The notes beneath the pieces were generated by a model that was not told the origin of the DNA, did not search any database, and saw nothing but the letters and a program-made list of their open reading frames with translations. Positions 55,801-64,000 of a stretch of DNA of 64,000 nt are shown here, piece after piece (position 1 is the first letter of the stretch; each line of letters begins with the position of its first letter). Made by a program: the position numbers and the translations under genes. The stretch covers positions 27,130,862-27,194,861 of the forward strand of contig OY997649.1 in assembly GCA_963921795.1 (NCBI GenBank). The letters run 5' to 3'. The stretch is from Nannobrachium achirus. Lineage: Eukaryota > Chordata > Actinopteri > Myctophiformes > Myctophidae.

Positions 55801-58800
55801 TCACTATGAAATGAACACTCATGGGTTTGTAGTGACGACCGGTCCTCAACCTGGGGACCGAGGAACCCCCAGGGGTCCTATATGGAGAAAATATTTTCAC
55901 AATGTTGTCCTCCTTTCTTACATGATTTTACAATTTGGCCAATTTGGTATTAAAATGTCTTAAAGGTCCTTAAATTGTCACTTTAGAAATGTGCAGATGC
56001 CCTGTGTACCGTACACGTATACTGTGTGTAGAACAATATGGGGACCCTCCTTGGGTCCCGACCCCCAGTTAGGGATGGGACAATAAGCGAGATTATCGTT
56101 TATTGTGATAATAAACACTCACAATAATCGCATCGTGAAGATTTAGTTTATAGTGATATCGTCCTCCGTCGTCCTTCACTATGATCAATTCACCTTTTAT
56201 TTGCCAAGCTGCATATTCGGTACCACTTAAACCCTCTATAATTGCCAAAAGGTACTTATATACGCACTTGATACTGTCTTTTCTTCACTTTCTACCAAAT
56301 GTCTTTGCCCAAAAATAGCCAATCTACTAGCTCACAACGCATCGTAACGCAACGCATTGTGAGCTTGTAGATCTGCTATTTTTTGGCAAATGTTCTGCCC
56401 TAGGATAATGGATTCTTATTATCGCGATTTACAATATTATCGCGATAATAAAAATCCATTTCTTTGGTCACAATAATCGTGATATGACATTTACATATCA
56501 TATCATCCCATCCCTACCCCCAGTTTGGTAACCACTGCAGTGTACAGTATGAGGGCCCAGAGCCACTAGAGGTGTTTCTGGGCGATTTACCGCAGGCATC
56601 CAGGGCCTTCCTGTGTGCCTTCCATTACCCCAGACTCAACCAAGAGCCAGGCACAATCTGGCCCCGCAGCCAGTACAGGGGGGCACTGGATTTGTTTATG
56701 TTGGCCTCCTACACTGCCCACATTTTCCCCCTCCAAATTCAGTGATGGAGTTGCTTACGGAATATGCTTTTTTATTTAAGAAAGCACAGTGAAAAAGGAA
56801 AAAGGCCCTGGGTGGAAACATGGAAGAGCCGTAGGTGGGAATAGTTCTTGGATGAAGGGCTTTTCATTTTAGGATTTTGCTGTACCTGTTGTGTGCAGTA
56901 GAATCCAAGCAACGTACTTGTGGTTATGCTCCCCAGCACATTAGCTGAGGGGGAAACTTGGACATGTTTTTCCCTCCTGCCTGCGCTTGAGAAATGATCC
57001 TTACTTAGCATTCATCGCAACACTCAGCTCTACGATACTCACACAAGATATAGTCTGATTTATTTCCATTTCGACGTGGCTCCACAAAATCGGTACATTA
57101 GCCATGACAAGTTAATGAATATTGTTATAAACGTGCATGCAGTATGTGATAATATCTGCTTCCTGAGTTGACTTTGGGTCTTATGTTTTTGACATTGTGC
57201 AGACCTGAAAGATTCCGGCTTCACCCCCCACATGGGAATGAAGCTGAGATGTATCAGTGTTTGCATTTAATTGAGCAGTGGTGTAAAGTAACTAAGTACG
57301 TTTACTTAAGTACTGTACTTAAGTACAATTTAGATTGTGAAATTAAATTACAATTACATTTTGTGATTTACTTGAGTATTTCCAAACTCCAATATCTTTA
57401 CTTCTATTCCACTACATCCCGGATCCAAATATTATACTTTTACTCCACTACATTTATTTGAAAACTTTAGTTACTAGTTACTTTATAGATATAAATTATA
57501 ATATTATAAAACCTACAGTACATAAACCACTTCAGCCCTATGTTATACCTATGCTATTTGAAAATAGCTGATCCACAAGCTCACAACGCGCCGCAATGCG
57601 ACGCATTGTGAGCTTGTAGATCTGCTATTTTCAAACCGTTTTACTTTTACTTTTGGTACTTTAAGTACATTTTGACACCAACACTTTTGTACTTTTACTC
57701 AAGTACATTTTTAATTCTGGACTTTTACTTGTAACAGAGAACTGAGTATGTCTACATTGCAGTATTGATACTTTTACTTAAGTGCAAAATGTTTGTACTT
57801 TATCCACCACTGCCTAAAAGATTCCGGCTTCACCCCACACATGGGAATGAAGCTGAGATGTATCAGTGTTTGCATTGAATTGAGCCCTGTTGTATTTCGA
57901 TCCCTTCAGACCCGAGCCTCCCAGTCCTGGACAGACCAATGGAATCAGCACAGCAGAGCAGCTCACCGGACGCTTCCAGGTCAGTGCGGGTTCTGAACAC
58001 ACATCTGTGCTGATGTACTCTGTGAACACTGGCTTCTTGTGTGTTTAATTTAGTTTGTTTTATTGGCAACCATTTGGATAATGGAGAGACATTCTTCCGT
58101 ACACTAGTATGCCCAGAACGGTGTTTCCTACCATCACTGTTGTTAAACGACTACATCTTTGTGTCCCTGTCCTAATGGGGGTCTGTAATTGGTTTATGCC
58201 TTGGAGGCAAACAGATTCAAGTGTCTGCTTCTCCTTTCTCTCATTATTTCTTTATATGAAGAGACCTGTCTGCTTATGAAGGATTAACAAGATCCAAGAG
58301 AATGTTATATGTCAGCGCTGGTTCCTGTGTTTTATTGGGATGTACTGTAGGACCAAAGTGGAGTCCCATTGGTAGCACATCAAGAATACAAGCCTTAAAG
58401 CTAATGTGTGTGACTCAGACTGTCATCAAGCTACGTGGTGGTATTGAATAACGATTCTGTGGGCCTGGTTTCTCTTATGTCACTTATAGACATGACTGTT
58501 CCTCATAACCATTTGACCTTTGAAATAGTTTGTCAAGGTCTACTCTGCATGCATCTGATTCATTATGATACGATACGATAATACTTTATTGTCAGCTCAC
58601 ACTGAAATGTGTCTTGCGACCCAGCAGCCATGTATGCAACACATATGCACACATTTGGGGCTAGTCCCAGTTGTCCGGTGTCCCAGTTGTCCGGTGTCCC
58701 AGTTGGGCGGTGGGGGAGCCTTTCCAACAGACTGTAAAGCAAGCGATCTTCATCCCATTCATGCGTTTATCGTGCGCTTGCCCAGGCCTTACGGCCTGGG

Positions 58801-61800
58801 CATAAATATAACGATTGCATTCACCACGGCTTCGCAACTCGCGCGGCCGGCGGCCGCTCTTCGCGGGCACTCGCGCCTGCGGCGCTCGGGCGCGAAGAGC
58901 AGGACCAAGGTCTGCTGGCCTTCGCGCCGCTTGCAATGTCGTGGACAATAACTGTGACATATAACCATTGTATTGCTCATCAGTACGGTAGGAGAGCCCG
59001 TTCGTACATTTGCCCCTGTTAGTCCACTTCGCCGTCGCCGTTCGCCCAACTGGGACACCAGACAACTGGGATTTTCCCCACATTTGATGTACAGTAACAC
59101 AGAGAACGAAAACAAAATTGCATACATAAAGACAGAGCAATGTCCACCGCTCAGCCTACCCCTGGCCAAACTCCTGGTTAAGCCTCAAAGTGGACTGATG
59201 GACAAAGGACCTCTTCAGTCTGACCTTACTGTATGCTGGAACTCCTTCCTGAAGGCAGCAACCTAAATAATGGCTAATGTTTTGAAGTGATATTCCTTGT
59301 CAACCTTGACTCAACATGACTCATTATCATGTTAGCAAAACAAGTTATGACAGTTCAAACCTTTTGTCTGCCTGTATCTACAATGAGTGTTTGTAGACAC
59401 GTTCCACGCATACACACATATGTATGTACTGTATATGTGTTTTTATAGATAACATTGCCTGCAATCATATACAGTATGGCGTAGATATGTATATACAATA
59501 CTCTACTGAATGCATCCATTCTGTACTGTATTCACATATTTAGTACCATATTATTTCCTGTTTCCCAGTCTTTGACAACACTCAATATTACTCTACTTAA
59601 GCCCTTTGCACACAGGCGCGTTTATCCGCACGGATAAAACGGACAATTTAATTTTTTCAAGAAAACAATGATTCTCTACGACCTCATGCACACCGGATCC
59701 GAATTAGCCGTGCGACGAGTGGCTGCGGTCGTGCATTTTTTTCTCGATTGAACCCAGTTAGATTTGTGCGTCTTGTCGCATGCGGTAAAAAACTCATCAC
59801 TCCTTTTATGACTCCTTTTGGGATCCGCAGCGCCGATTCCTTACAGCATTGCACACCAAATCCAAGGCTCATGCAGCAAATGAAAAAAAACACAACTGTC
59901 CTGTGTGCAAATGGCTTTATGCCAGTTAAGCTTAACTCTGAGTCTGAACTAAAGTGAATTAAACTAAACTAAACTGAACTGTCTTGTCATGCAGGAGGCG
60001 GTGCTGGTTAGTCGAGATGAGAACCAGAACTACAGAGAATACACCATCTGCAGCCCTGCCTCCCTCTCTCCTGGGCCCTACTCCCCAGAGCCCCCACCCA
60101 GCCCTGATGGCAAAGTAGAGATGCTGTCACCAACCAGCAACAAAGGGTACTTACTGCTTTTGTTCTGTTTTGTTCATTTGCACGGTGAAACAAATGATTA
60201 AGAAAAAGAAAGAAAACTGGCGCAAGGCGGTGCAAACGGGCAGCGCCTCTTGCCATTGCTGTCTTCCAAACGTTATCTAAATACCAATCTTGCGCTTATT
60301 TAGCACACATCTTGAAATGAGGAGCGGTCTGGCGCTATCAGGGCGCATTGCTATCTTAAGGCGTCTCCGCATCAGACTACTACTACTGACTACTACAGAC
60401 TGGCAGTCGAATGAAGTCGGGAGATCAGTCGTTTGAAAGGTGGGAAAAACAGACGGCACCGACAGACGGTTACTATAGTGCTCAAAAAGTAGTGCCGTGG
60501 ACAGTGGTGGCCTGTGTTGGTTGACGCGTCACCGATGATGGCCAAAGAGATATGGGGACATTATGTATGAGTTTTTATAACTGGTGGGGGCGGGTTCACA
60601 ATACCTGGCTGTTACAGTGCCATTACTTATCTGATGTTATTAAACTACAGTAGTGTGCTACATGTTATCGTTTGACTTGGAAGTAGAATGTTTTTTGCTT
60701 AGAGGCAGACATGAATGCAATTTTTCAGATTTTAGATAAGGCCCAGGGGCATTCATTGTTGAAAGTTAAGAGATTAATGACAGTCATATATTTGGTTTCA
60801 TGTGTGCCTTGATGTTTTGACGCATGTACTTGTTACGGGGGTGGTGAGGGTGATGAATATATTTTTAGTTCAATAAATTATCATTAATGGTTATACTTTG
60901 CCCTCAATACACAGACAAGGTCAACACAGATGTGTGCATAGTTGACCGGCAAGGCACCAAACTTAGCTATATACGTAATTATCATTACGTCATTATTATC
61001 AGGGCGGCAGTGGCTCAGGGGTAGCGTTGCCATCTTAGAACACAGGAGGGTTGGGGCGCCCACTGGCCTACTGGTCTGGCGCATACCACTTAGGCATTGC
61101 CAAATAGGCATGGATGCCTGCCGGCGTCGCTGGTTCAATTCCCGATCCGGACGACCTTTGCTGTGTGTCACTCCCCATCTCTCCCCCCATTTCCTGTCAG
61201 TCTACTGTCCTATCAATAAAGACATAAAAGCCCAAAAACAAATCTTAAAAAAAAAAAAAAAAAAAAGAACACGGGAGGGTTCCTGAAGGGTTCCCAGTTC
61301 GATCCCGGACTCCCCCAGAGTTAGTGTCGAAGAGTCCTTGAGCAAGACTCTGAACCCCCAATTGCTCCGGGTGAGCAGGTTGGTGCATTGCATGGTTTCC
61401 TCCACCATTGGTGTATGAATGTGTGTGTGAATGGGTGAATGCAATGCACAATCTATGTAACAGTAAAGTGCCTTGGATAATGGCACAATATATAAATGCA
61501 CCATTTACCATTTATCTTTGTAAGTCAATCAATTGGGTATAAATGTACTGTAATGTTTCCGGGTCTGTAAGTAACGTCTTCACCTGGAACTCATGTGTGT
61601 TATTTCCTCCTATTATGGCGCCATCGTAATTCGTCTGACCAGTGTTTTGTCACTGATATTATATAGAGACCATTGGATCCCATTTAGAAACATGACTGTA
61701 CTGTTTAGACAGGCACCGGGTGGACCGCATGTTACAATAAGTGCTCCTTTGACTCCAAAACAGGCCCAGCGTGAATAGGTATGAGCAGGGGCGTCAGAAG

Positions 61801-63130
61801 GGGGGGGGGGGGGGGGGAATTGGGACTGAGTTACTAGGGCCCAAGGTGGAGGGGCCTACATTATGTTATACTTCTATTGAAAAATAGCAGATATACAAGC
61901 TTGTAGATCTGCTATTTTTGAACAGTCATGAAAATGTGTGCAAATCTTTGAATATGTATTTTTAAGCGAACATTTGTAACACAAATTTTGCTTCTGGGGG
62001 GTCCCTGGAACTAACTATTTTGAGATGGGGGTCCGTGGCCAAATACATATCATTTTGGGGGTCCTTGACATGAAAAGATTTGAGCACCACTGACATAGAA
62101 ACGTAGGTTTAAAAAAAAAAAAAAACTTAGAAGCAAAGACTCAAAAATAGCAGATCTACAAGCTTGCAGCGTGTATATCTGCTATTTTCAATAGTTGAAG
62201 CACAAAATAATGCGTTCCCATGCAGTCTTAATGGGTTAAACCCCCTCCCCCTATGAAGAACATTCATGGGGGGCCCGCAGTGAATCCTTGTACCCAGGGC
62301 CCAGAATTTGGTGCGACACCCCTGTTTGACTCCAAAACAGACCCAGAGTGAATAGGTACGAGAGCGACAGACAGAAAGTGGAGCCATGGGATTGTGCTGT
62401 AGTAACAAAGGATATGCACAGGATATCACATTCCACTGTTTTCATTCACACCAACAAAAGGCCAGAATGTGGAACGTTCACCACTCTTTCACTCTGTATG
62501 CCCTTTTGGAAATCTCATGGGTCATTTTGTACTGTAGGTCACAGTTCAAGCCCCAAATCCACTCTATGCAGACTGGAAATGGTCTGCAAATAAGATCTGA
62601 GGCCGATTCTGTATCAGTAGTTCTCGCACTTTCAAGATTTTTCTAAAATCTAAAAGAATATATATATATTAATAGCTAATGCTAAAATCTAAAATAACAG
62701 ATGTTTTAATGGGTTACCTACACAGCCCTACTTTATACTCCATGGAACGACAGTGTCGCACACAAGTAGAGCAGCAACAGCAGATCTACATGCCCAGAAC
62801 ACGTCGCATCGCAGCGTGCTGTGAACTTGTAGATCTGCAGTTTTTGTCCGGTTGAACGTTTTTAAAATGTTGTACATCGGCATTATGCCATCATGTGTAA
62901 AAAATGGCATTGAATATTGTGCTGTATCTTTGTTGTATCATAACAGATACATTTATATCAATAATCATAGTAAAGACTACTGTAATTTAATTGAAACCAC
63001 AGCGATTGCTCTGAATCGGCTATCGTACACACAGTTGATTGACTCATGTTTCCTTCTTTTTCATAGCATCCAGCTGCGTCCTTGGTCTCCAGAGGAAAGG
63101 AGTCACAGGCTATCCAGACCGCTGTCACAG
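48435..63130 (+). CDS. pdlim2: pdlim2, 5' part (PDZ domain and linker), continues past the window
   Basis: PDZ and LIM protein 2 (mystique) is a cytoplasmic and nuclear adaptor. The PDZ domain binds alpha-actinin-type partners, and in mammals the protein also promotes turnover of STAT and NF-kB subunits. Exons: 48435-48530, 51942-52093, 57910-57979, 59995-60146, 63067-63130; all phases match (534 nt, 178 codons). The PDZ domain spans about residues 2-84, with the PWGF carboxylate-binding loop and GRDF.....V.KV pattern of the ALP/Enigma family. [18 protein letters not shown] parallels NGESAEGMLHAEAQSKIR of mammalian PDLIM2, and SPGQTNG..T.E.LTGRFQ parallels its linker, which separates it from PDLIM1, 3 and 4. 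The single C-terminal LIM domain is not in the window. Confidence 0.92.
49016..49226 (+). mobile_element. hAT-like MITE, family beta, internally deleted
   Basis: 8-bp duplication GATGGAAC (49008-49015, 49227-49234). Only 211 bp remain; the two modules have collapsed into one short hairpin at about 49080-49117. Confidence 0.8.
50033..50412. mobile_element. hAT-like MITE, family alpha
   Basis: Ends TAGAGATGGGACGATATG / GTATCGTCCCATCCCTA; duplication CTCCCACA / CTCCTACA (50025-50032, 50413-50420). Module at 50132-50202. Confidence 0.85.
50132..50202. repeat. palindromic module
   Basis: GCCAAAAAATAGCAGATCTA and the complement; loop stem less complete than at 56304. Confidence 0.85.
50945..51003. 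repeat. palindromic module, no clear host element
   Basis: tagcagatctgcaagctcac and gttgtgagcttgtaga around a GT-rich loop. No hAT ends were found near it; a gtagtcgcacg motif precedes it. Confidence 0.7.
51942..52093 (+). CDS. pdlim2: pdlim2 coding exon 2 (PDZ core)
   Basis: Encodes [20 protein letters not shown], then [19 protein letters not shown] up to QLLVE. The L.PGD.I..ING core and the alpha-B helix of a PDZ domain are plain. The acceptor is ttttttggacag and the donor AG|gtacgt. Confidence 0.96.
52650..52875. repeat. compound CT/CA microsatellite
   Basis: CT-rich run followed by a long CA run in pdlim2 intron 2; open frames on both strands here are artefacts. Confidence 0.95.
56070..56516. 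mobile_element. hAT-like MITE, family alpha, nested in a family-delta element
   Basis: Perfect 8-bp duplication CCCCCAGT (56062-56069, 56517-56524), ends TAGGGATGGGAC / ATCCCATCCCTA. The surrounding host starts ggtcctcaacctgggg near 55843 and ends tttggtaaccactg near 56538. Confidence 0.85.
56304..56390. repeat. palindromic module
   Basis: 87 bp from TTTGCCCAAAAATAGCC to the complement; loop CACAACGCATCG / AACGCATTGTG. Confidence 0.9.
57204..57275 (+). repeat. 72-bp direct repeat, left copy
   Basis: Begins CCTGAAAGATTCCGGC and ends AATTGAG, directly against the element at 57276. Partner at 57813-57884, three mismatches. Confidence 0.95.
57276..57812. mobile_element. DNA element, family gamma, with 72-bp flanking repeats
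   Basis: Ends CAGTGGTGTAAAGTAAC / CTTTATCCACCACTG; subterminal acttaagtac repeats; module at 57557-57635. Non-coding. It lies 97 nt before pdlim2 exon 3. Confidence 0.85.
57557..57635. repeat. palindromic module
   Basis: 79 bp from TTTGAAAATAGCTGATC to the complement; loop with CGCGCCGCAATGCGACGC. Confidence 0.9.
57813..57884 (+). repeat. 72-bp direct repeat, right copy
   Basis: Right partner of 57204-57275. Its end is 25 nt from pdlim2 exon 3, so it may hold the branch point of that intron. Confidence 0.95.
57910..57979 (+). CDS. pdlim2: pdlim2 coding exon 3
   Basis: Encodes [20 protein letters not shown] then RFQ. It completes the Arg codon begun in exon 2 and ends in phase 0. The SPGQTNG and RFQ blocks are shared with mammalian PDLIM2. 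A transposable element with 72-bp flanking repeats ends just upstream, at 57884. Confidence 0.93.
58658..59078. mobile_element. GC-rich inverted-repeat element, 8-bp duplication
   Basis: Ends GGGCTAGTCCCAGTTGTC and the related complement GACAACTGGGATTTTCCC; duplication CACATTTG on both sides (58650-58657, 59079-59086). The interior around 58830-58920 is very GC-rich and self-complementary. Probably hAT superfamily by target length. Confidence 0.8.
59600..59918. mobile_element. MITE with TTTGCACACAGG ends
   Basis: AAGCCCTTTGCACACAGG at the left and CCTGTGTGCAAATGGCTTT at the right; inner parts also partly pair. Superfamily not assigned. Confidence 0.7.
59995..60146 (+). CDS. pdlim2: pdlim2 coding exon 4 (Ser/Pro linker)
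   Basis: Encodes [20 protein letters not shown], then [20 protein letters not shown] and on to SPTSNKG. The Tyr-rich start and the SLSP/PPPSP linker correspond to the YTES..SPTSLSP..SPFSPPP linker of mammalian PDLIM2. The acceptor is gtcatgcag and the donor GG|gtactt. Confidence 0.9.
61002..61511 (+). mobile_element. tRNA-derived SINE, split by a second SINE
   Basis: Head with A-box-like gtggctcaggggtag (61009-61023) and B-box GTTCGATCCCGG, tail gtgaatgggtgaatg and ataaatgcaccatttacc. The body is interrupted at 61053-61266. Confidence 0.85.
61053..61266 (+). mobile_element. nested tRNA-derived SINE
   Basis: Same family as 43172-43382, with poly-A tail. A 15-bp duplication GAACACAGGAGGGTT / GAACACGGGAGGGTT (61038-61052, 61267-61281) marks insertion into the older SINE. 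Confidence 0.92.
61786..62324 (+). mobile_element. hAT-like MITE, family beta, with 38-bp flanking repeats
   Basis: Ends CAGGGGCGTCAGAAGG / GGTGCGACACCCCTG, two modules (61880-61919, 62141-62190). Direct repeats 61748-61785 and 62325-62362 touch both ends with 3 mismatches in 38. Confidence 0.9.
61880..61919. repeat. minimal palindromic module
   Basis: 40 bp with no loop: AAAAATAGCAGATATACAAG joined directly to its complement. Confidence 0.9.
62773..62846. repeat. palindromic module, host element unclear
   Basis: gcaacagcagatctacatgc and gaacttgtagatctgcag around an acgtcgcatcgcagcgtg loop. Confidence 0.8.
63067..63130 (+). CDS. pdlim2: pdlim2 coding exon 5
   Basis: Encodes [20 protein letters not shown] then Gln, entering with a split Gly codon and leaving in phase 0. 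The acceptor is ttttcatag and the donor CAG|gtctgt. Less conserved linker; the assignment rests on phase and splice signals. Confidence 0.8.
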
Positions 63131-64000
63131 GTCTGTCTCCTTTTGTTTATTTTCTCATAATTTCACATGTTGTTGAAGCCATTTGGACCAGATTGTATAA
63201 TGGGTGTTGATCTCACAATACTGCAGATTTTGAGTTTTATGACATTGGCATTATTTATGTTACTGTCCTGTCCCTTAAAATGATGACGTGTGTCTCATAC
63301 GGTATGATCCGTAACAAATGAAGAGAATCCCGCAAACTGTGTGTACTTTCAATGAAAACATTAATTATAGAAGAAAATTATAATGTTTGGTTCTCAGACC
63401 TTCATGGAAAAGCCTTGATTTGACTGTGAGTAATCAGGAGACGTATTTTTTTCTGAATTATGGTACAGTTACTGGTTTGGGATGGTAGGCAGTGCTGCCA
63501 TTATGTAAACATCGTTTGGATGTAGAATTTCACACAAATGTCATATGTGCCCGCAAATTCATTCTCCCATTCATTGTCTATGGAGCTGCAATTCCTGGCC
63601 ATACATCAATATGACATCTCTAATTAGAGCTTCAGTCCTCTTAGTACTGGCTGTGGGAGAGGACTATTCATGTTGCCGGATAACACTGGTATCCTCGTCT
63701 GCAGGAATACTATTTTTTGACTTTGGTATTCCCATTGTAATGATTTAGTTCATATTTGTTGTTGACAATATTTTGAGGCTAGAAGAAAGGGAGGATGCTG
63801 GCATGGCAAGGGGTGTATAAACTGAAAGGTCAATGTGACATTCTGTTGAACAACATTCTGGCAGTGATTAGCTCTGAGACTACTGCAAAGATGAAAACCA
63901 TTAGCTTTCAATGAAACAATGGCCTTAACCTTTTACTGGTCTGCATGGAGAATGACTCATTAAAGTATAAAGACCCAATCTGGGATTGTTTTCAACGTAT
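63131..64000 (+). other. pdlim2 intron 5, partial
   Basis: No exon compatible in phase was found. Exons for the rest of the linker and the LIM domain are expected beyond 64000. Confidence 0.6.

Larger units (their letters stand above)
52930..57203. other. rest of pdlim2 intron 2
   Basis: No accepted exon. It contains remains of a tctcaacctgggg-type hAT element around 55846-56545 and the family-alpha insertion at 56070. Confidence 0.5.

Noticed and set aside
58661..59169. Long frames on both strands at 58565-59266.
   Set aside because: They come from the GC-rich core of the inverted-repeat element at 58658-59078, where stops are rare.

Overview
The window is vertebrate nuclear DNA, most likely from a ray-finned (teleost) fish. 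Genes are split into short exons by GT-AG introns, dinucleotide microsatellites are very frequent, and tRNA-derived SINEs and many small hAT-type and TTAA-type DNA elements fill the non-coding space. No rRNA, tRNA gene, CRISPR array or prokaryotic operon was seen. I could not narrow the species.

Two protein-coding genes were recognised, both on the + strand. (1) sorbs3 (vinexin; sorbin-homology and three SH3 domains) runs from an ATG at 16019 to a stop at 33236. I could join 20 coding exons into one open frame of about 738 codons: a divergent N-terminus, a SoHo domain (exons 4-5), a low-complexity linker, SH3-1 (exons 14-15), SH3-2 (exons 16-17), a long Pro/Ser linker in exon 17, and SH3-3 (exons 18-20). 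The 3' UTR follows to a polyadenylation signal at 34814. (2) pdlim2 (PDZ and LIM domain protein 2) starts at 48435/48438. Five coding exons up to 63130 encode the PDZ domain and the Ser/Pro-rich linker; the LIM exons lie beyond the right edge. A probable non-coding first exon of pdlim2 ends at 35866, less than 1 kb after the sorbs3 poly(A) signal. From memory, human chromosome 8p21 carries the same head-to-tail SORBS3-PDLIM2 pair. Both products are cytoskeleton and adhesion adaptors (focal adhesion and actin side, and Z-disc/stress-fibre side respectively), but they are separate transcription units here.

Region by region: 1-15950 is gene-free as far as I can see and rich in repeats (hAT-like elements, LINE-like fragments, SINEs, foldback elements). 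15955-34835 is sorbs3 with several elements inside introns. 34836-48417 is intergenic space plus the long first intron of pdlim2. 48418-64000 is pdlim2 with many elements in its introns.

The most unusual signal is in the repeats. A hairpin-forming module (stem TAGCAGATCTACAAGCTC and its complement, variable self-complementary loop) occurs about 20 times inside at least five hAT-like element families that have different termini. Several of these elements are bounded by direct duplications of 24-72 bp that touch both ends, instead of the 8-bp duplications that relatives in the same window have. A second foldback class has a TTAGGG-like core between unrelated arms. Two insertions and a 117-bp TG repeat lie within tens of bases of sorbs3 splice sites.
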